Assembly (NCBI GenBank): GCA_943326315.2
Contig: CALPSU020000112.1
Span: 1 to 8,025 of the forward strand
Direction: 5' to 3'
DNA from: Chryseobacterium gleum
GTDB lineage: Bacteria > Bacteroidota > Bacteroidia > Flavobacteriales_D > Crocinitomicaceae
DNA: 8,025 nt
Shown piece after piece: positions 6,733 through 8,025 of this stretch. The first letter of the stretch is position 1, and each line of letters begins with the position of its first letter. A program made the position numbers and the translations under genes. The notes below the pieces were generated by a model that searched no databases, had not been told where the DNA came from, and saw only the letters and a program-made list of their open reading frames with translations.

Positions 6733-6743
6733 TAATTAGTTAG

Positions 6744-7049
6744 ATGAGCCAAAGAATTAGAATTAAATTAAAGTCGTACGACCACAACTTGGTTGACAAA
6801 TCGGCAGAGAAAATTGTTAAAACAGTAAAAGCTACAGGTGCAGTAGTTAGTGGTCCTATTCCATTGCCTACTCACAAGAGAATTTACACGGTTTTAAGAT
6901 CTCCACACGTAATGAAAAAAGCACGTGAACAATTTCAATTATGTTCATACAAACGTCTTTTAGATATTTACAGTTCTTCTTCGAAGACAGTGGATGCATT
7001 GATGAGATTAGAACTTCCTAGTGGAGTTGACGTAGAAATTAAAGTTTAA
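6744..7049 (+). CDS. rpsJ: 30S ribosomal protein S10
   Basis: The product is 101 residues, normal for the family. S10 belongs to the 30S head, and in many bacteria it also binds NusB and NusG in antitermination and transcription-translation coupling. Diagnostic stretches are QRIRIKLKSYDHNL at the N-terminus, GPIPLPTHKRIYTVLRSPHV (37-56) and ALMRLELPSGVDVEI (85-99). In many bacteria this gene opens a separate S10 operon. Here it lies 11 bases after fusA with no room for a promoter and terminator pair, so it is read from the upstream promoter. No Shine-Dalgarno precedes its ATG. Confidence 0.99.
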   Translation: MSQRIRIKLKSYDHNLVDKSAEKIVKTVKATGAVVSGPIPLPTHKRIYTVLRSPHVMKKAREQFQLCSYKRLLDIYSSSSKTVDALMRLELPSGVDVEIKV

Positions 7050-7063
7050 TTAATAAATAAAGT

Positions 7064-7678
7064 ATGCCGGGAATAATTGGTAGAAAAGTCGGAATGACTA
7101 GCATCTACAGTGCCGAGGGTAAGGCTACACCATGCACAGTGATAGAGGCTGGTCCTTGTGTTGTAACTCAGGTTAAAACACAAGACCGAGATGGTTATGA
7201 AGCAATTCAATTGGGTTATGGAGAACGTAAAGAAAAAAACACTCCTAATGCATTGAAAGGTCACTTTAAAAAAGCAACTACGACTCCAAAGTCGAAATTA
7301 GCTGAATTTAAAGGATTTGCAGATTTAAATCTTGGAGATGTAGTGAATGTTGATATCTTCGAGGAAGGTGCATTCGTTGCAGTTGTTGGTACTTCAAAAG
7401 GAAAAGGTTTCCAAGGGGTAGTAAAACGTCATGGTTTCGGTGGAGTTGGTCAAGCAACACACGGTCAGCATAACCGTTTGCGTGCTCCTGGTTCTATCGG
7501 AGCTGCTTCTTATCCAGCTCGTGTATTCAAAGGAATGCGTATGGCGGGACAAACAGGAAATGTTCGAGTGATGATTGAGAATCTTCAAATTCTTAAAGTA
7601 TTAACTGAAAAGAATTTGATAGTAGTAAAAGGATCTATTCCTGGTGCTAAAGGTTCAACCGTAATAATTCAGAATTAA
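7064..7678 (+). CDS. rplC: 50S ribosomal protein L3
   Basis: The product is 204 residues, slightly shorter than E. coli L3 (209). L3 binds 23S rRNA early in assembly and sends a loop towards the peptidyl-transferase centre. Visible signatures are GIIGRKVGMTSIY at the start, GTSKGKGFQGVVKRHGF (109-125), ATHGQHNRLRAPGSIG (131-146), and RVFKGMRMAGQTGNVRV (153-169). By alignment the Gln that PrmB methylates in E. coli (Gln150) is Ser149 here, in GSIGAASYP. It starts 14 bases after rpsJ, and its stop overlaps the rplD start by one base. Confidence 0.99.
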   Translation: MPGIIGRKVGMTSIYSAEGKATPCTVIEAGPCVVTQVKTQDRDGYEAIQLGYGERKEKNTPNALKGHFKKATTTPKSKLAEFKGFADLNLGDVVNVDIFEEGAFVAVVGTSKGKGFQGVVKRHGFGGVGQATHGQHNRLRAPGSIGAASYPARVFKGMRMAGQTGNVRVMIENLQILKVLTEKNLIVVKGSIPGAKGSTVIIQN

Positions 7679-8025
7679 TGGAAGTAACAGTATTTGACTC
7701 AAAAGGAAAAGCTACTTCTAAGAAAGTAACTCTTTCAGATGCTATTTTTGGTATTGAACCAAATGATCACGCAATCTATTTAGATGTAAAGCAACACTTG
7801 GCAAATCGTCGTCAAGGAACGCATAAAGCTAAAGAGAGAGCTGAAATAGCAGGATCTAGTAGAAAGATTAAAAAACAAAAAGGTACTGGTGGTGCCCGTG
7901 TTGGTAATATTAAATCTGGAACTAGAGTTGGTGGTGGTCGTATTTTTGGACCTCGTCCAAGAAATTACCATTTCAAATTAAACGTTAAATTAAAACGTTT
8001 AGCTAGAAAATCTGCATTTGCTTAT
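7678..8025 (+). CDS. rplD: 50S ribosomal protein L4, N-terminal part (3' partial)
   Basis: The first 116 codons are present and the frame is open at the window edge; full L4 is about 200-210 residues. L4 binds 23S rRNA, lines the peptide exit tunnel with its extended loop and in E. coli represses the S10 operon. The loop signature is clear: KKQKGTGGARVGN (residues 65-77), then GGGRIFGPRPRNY (85-97). The start ATG shares its A with the TAA stop of rplC (TAATG), an arrangement typical of coupled translation. The start matches the conserved short N-terminus MEVTVFDSKGK. Confidence 0.98.
   Translation, partial: MEVTVFDSKGKATSKKVTLSDAIFGIEPNDHAIYLDVKQHLANRRQGTHKAKERAEIAGSSRKIKKQKGTGGARVGNIKSGTRVGGGRIFGPRPRNYHFKLNVKLKRLARKSAFAY

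Overview
The window looks like a chromosomal piece of a Bacteroidota bacterium, most likely of the class Flavobacteriia. Four things point there. The DNA is AT-rich. The promoters match the TAnnTTTG (-7) plus TTG (-33) pattern of that phylum. No Shine-Dalgarno sequence stands in front of any gene, including highly expressed ribosomal genes. The ribosomal genes run rpsL-rpsG-fusA-rpsJ-rplC-rplD with no tuf, so the str and S10 operons are joined. All genes are on the + strand.

Layout. Positions 1-1167 hold the 3' part of a membrane sensor histidine kinase of the Y_Y_Y / LytS type, cut by the window edge. A very good promoter lies across its last codons and drives a short gene (1208-1453) for an unrecognised small lipoprotein with a duplicated IIDPNNRD motif. 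That gene ends at a strong intrinsic terminator (1474-1502). Next is a two-gene acyl-CoA unit (1582-3541): a PaaG-type crotonase-fold isomerase/hydratase and a PaaH-type 3-hydroxyacyl-CoA dehydrogenase, probably successive steps of phenylacetate breakdown or beta-oxidation.

The 209-base gap 3542-3750 holds a 14-bp perfect palindrome, a clear -7 element (TATCTTTG) and a GC-containing hairpin at the predicted 5' end of the transcript. From 3751 to the window end runs the ribosomal operon: S12, S7, EF-G, S10, L3 and the first 116 codons of L4. Gaps are 18, 6, 11 and 14 bases, followed by a one-base overlap (TAATG) between L3 and L4, as expected for one transcript.

The window is mostly ordinary core genome. 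I see no CRISPR array, insertion sequence, tRNA, rRNA or defence system, and I do not claim a new system. The items most worth a second look are the small repeat-bearing lipoprotein with its own promoter and terminator, and the control region ahead of the str/S10 operon.
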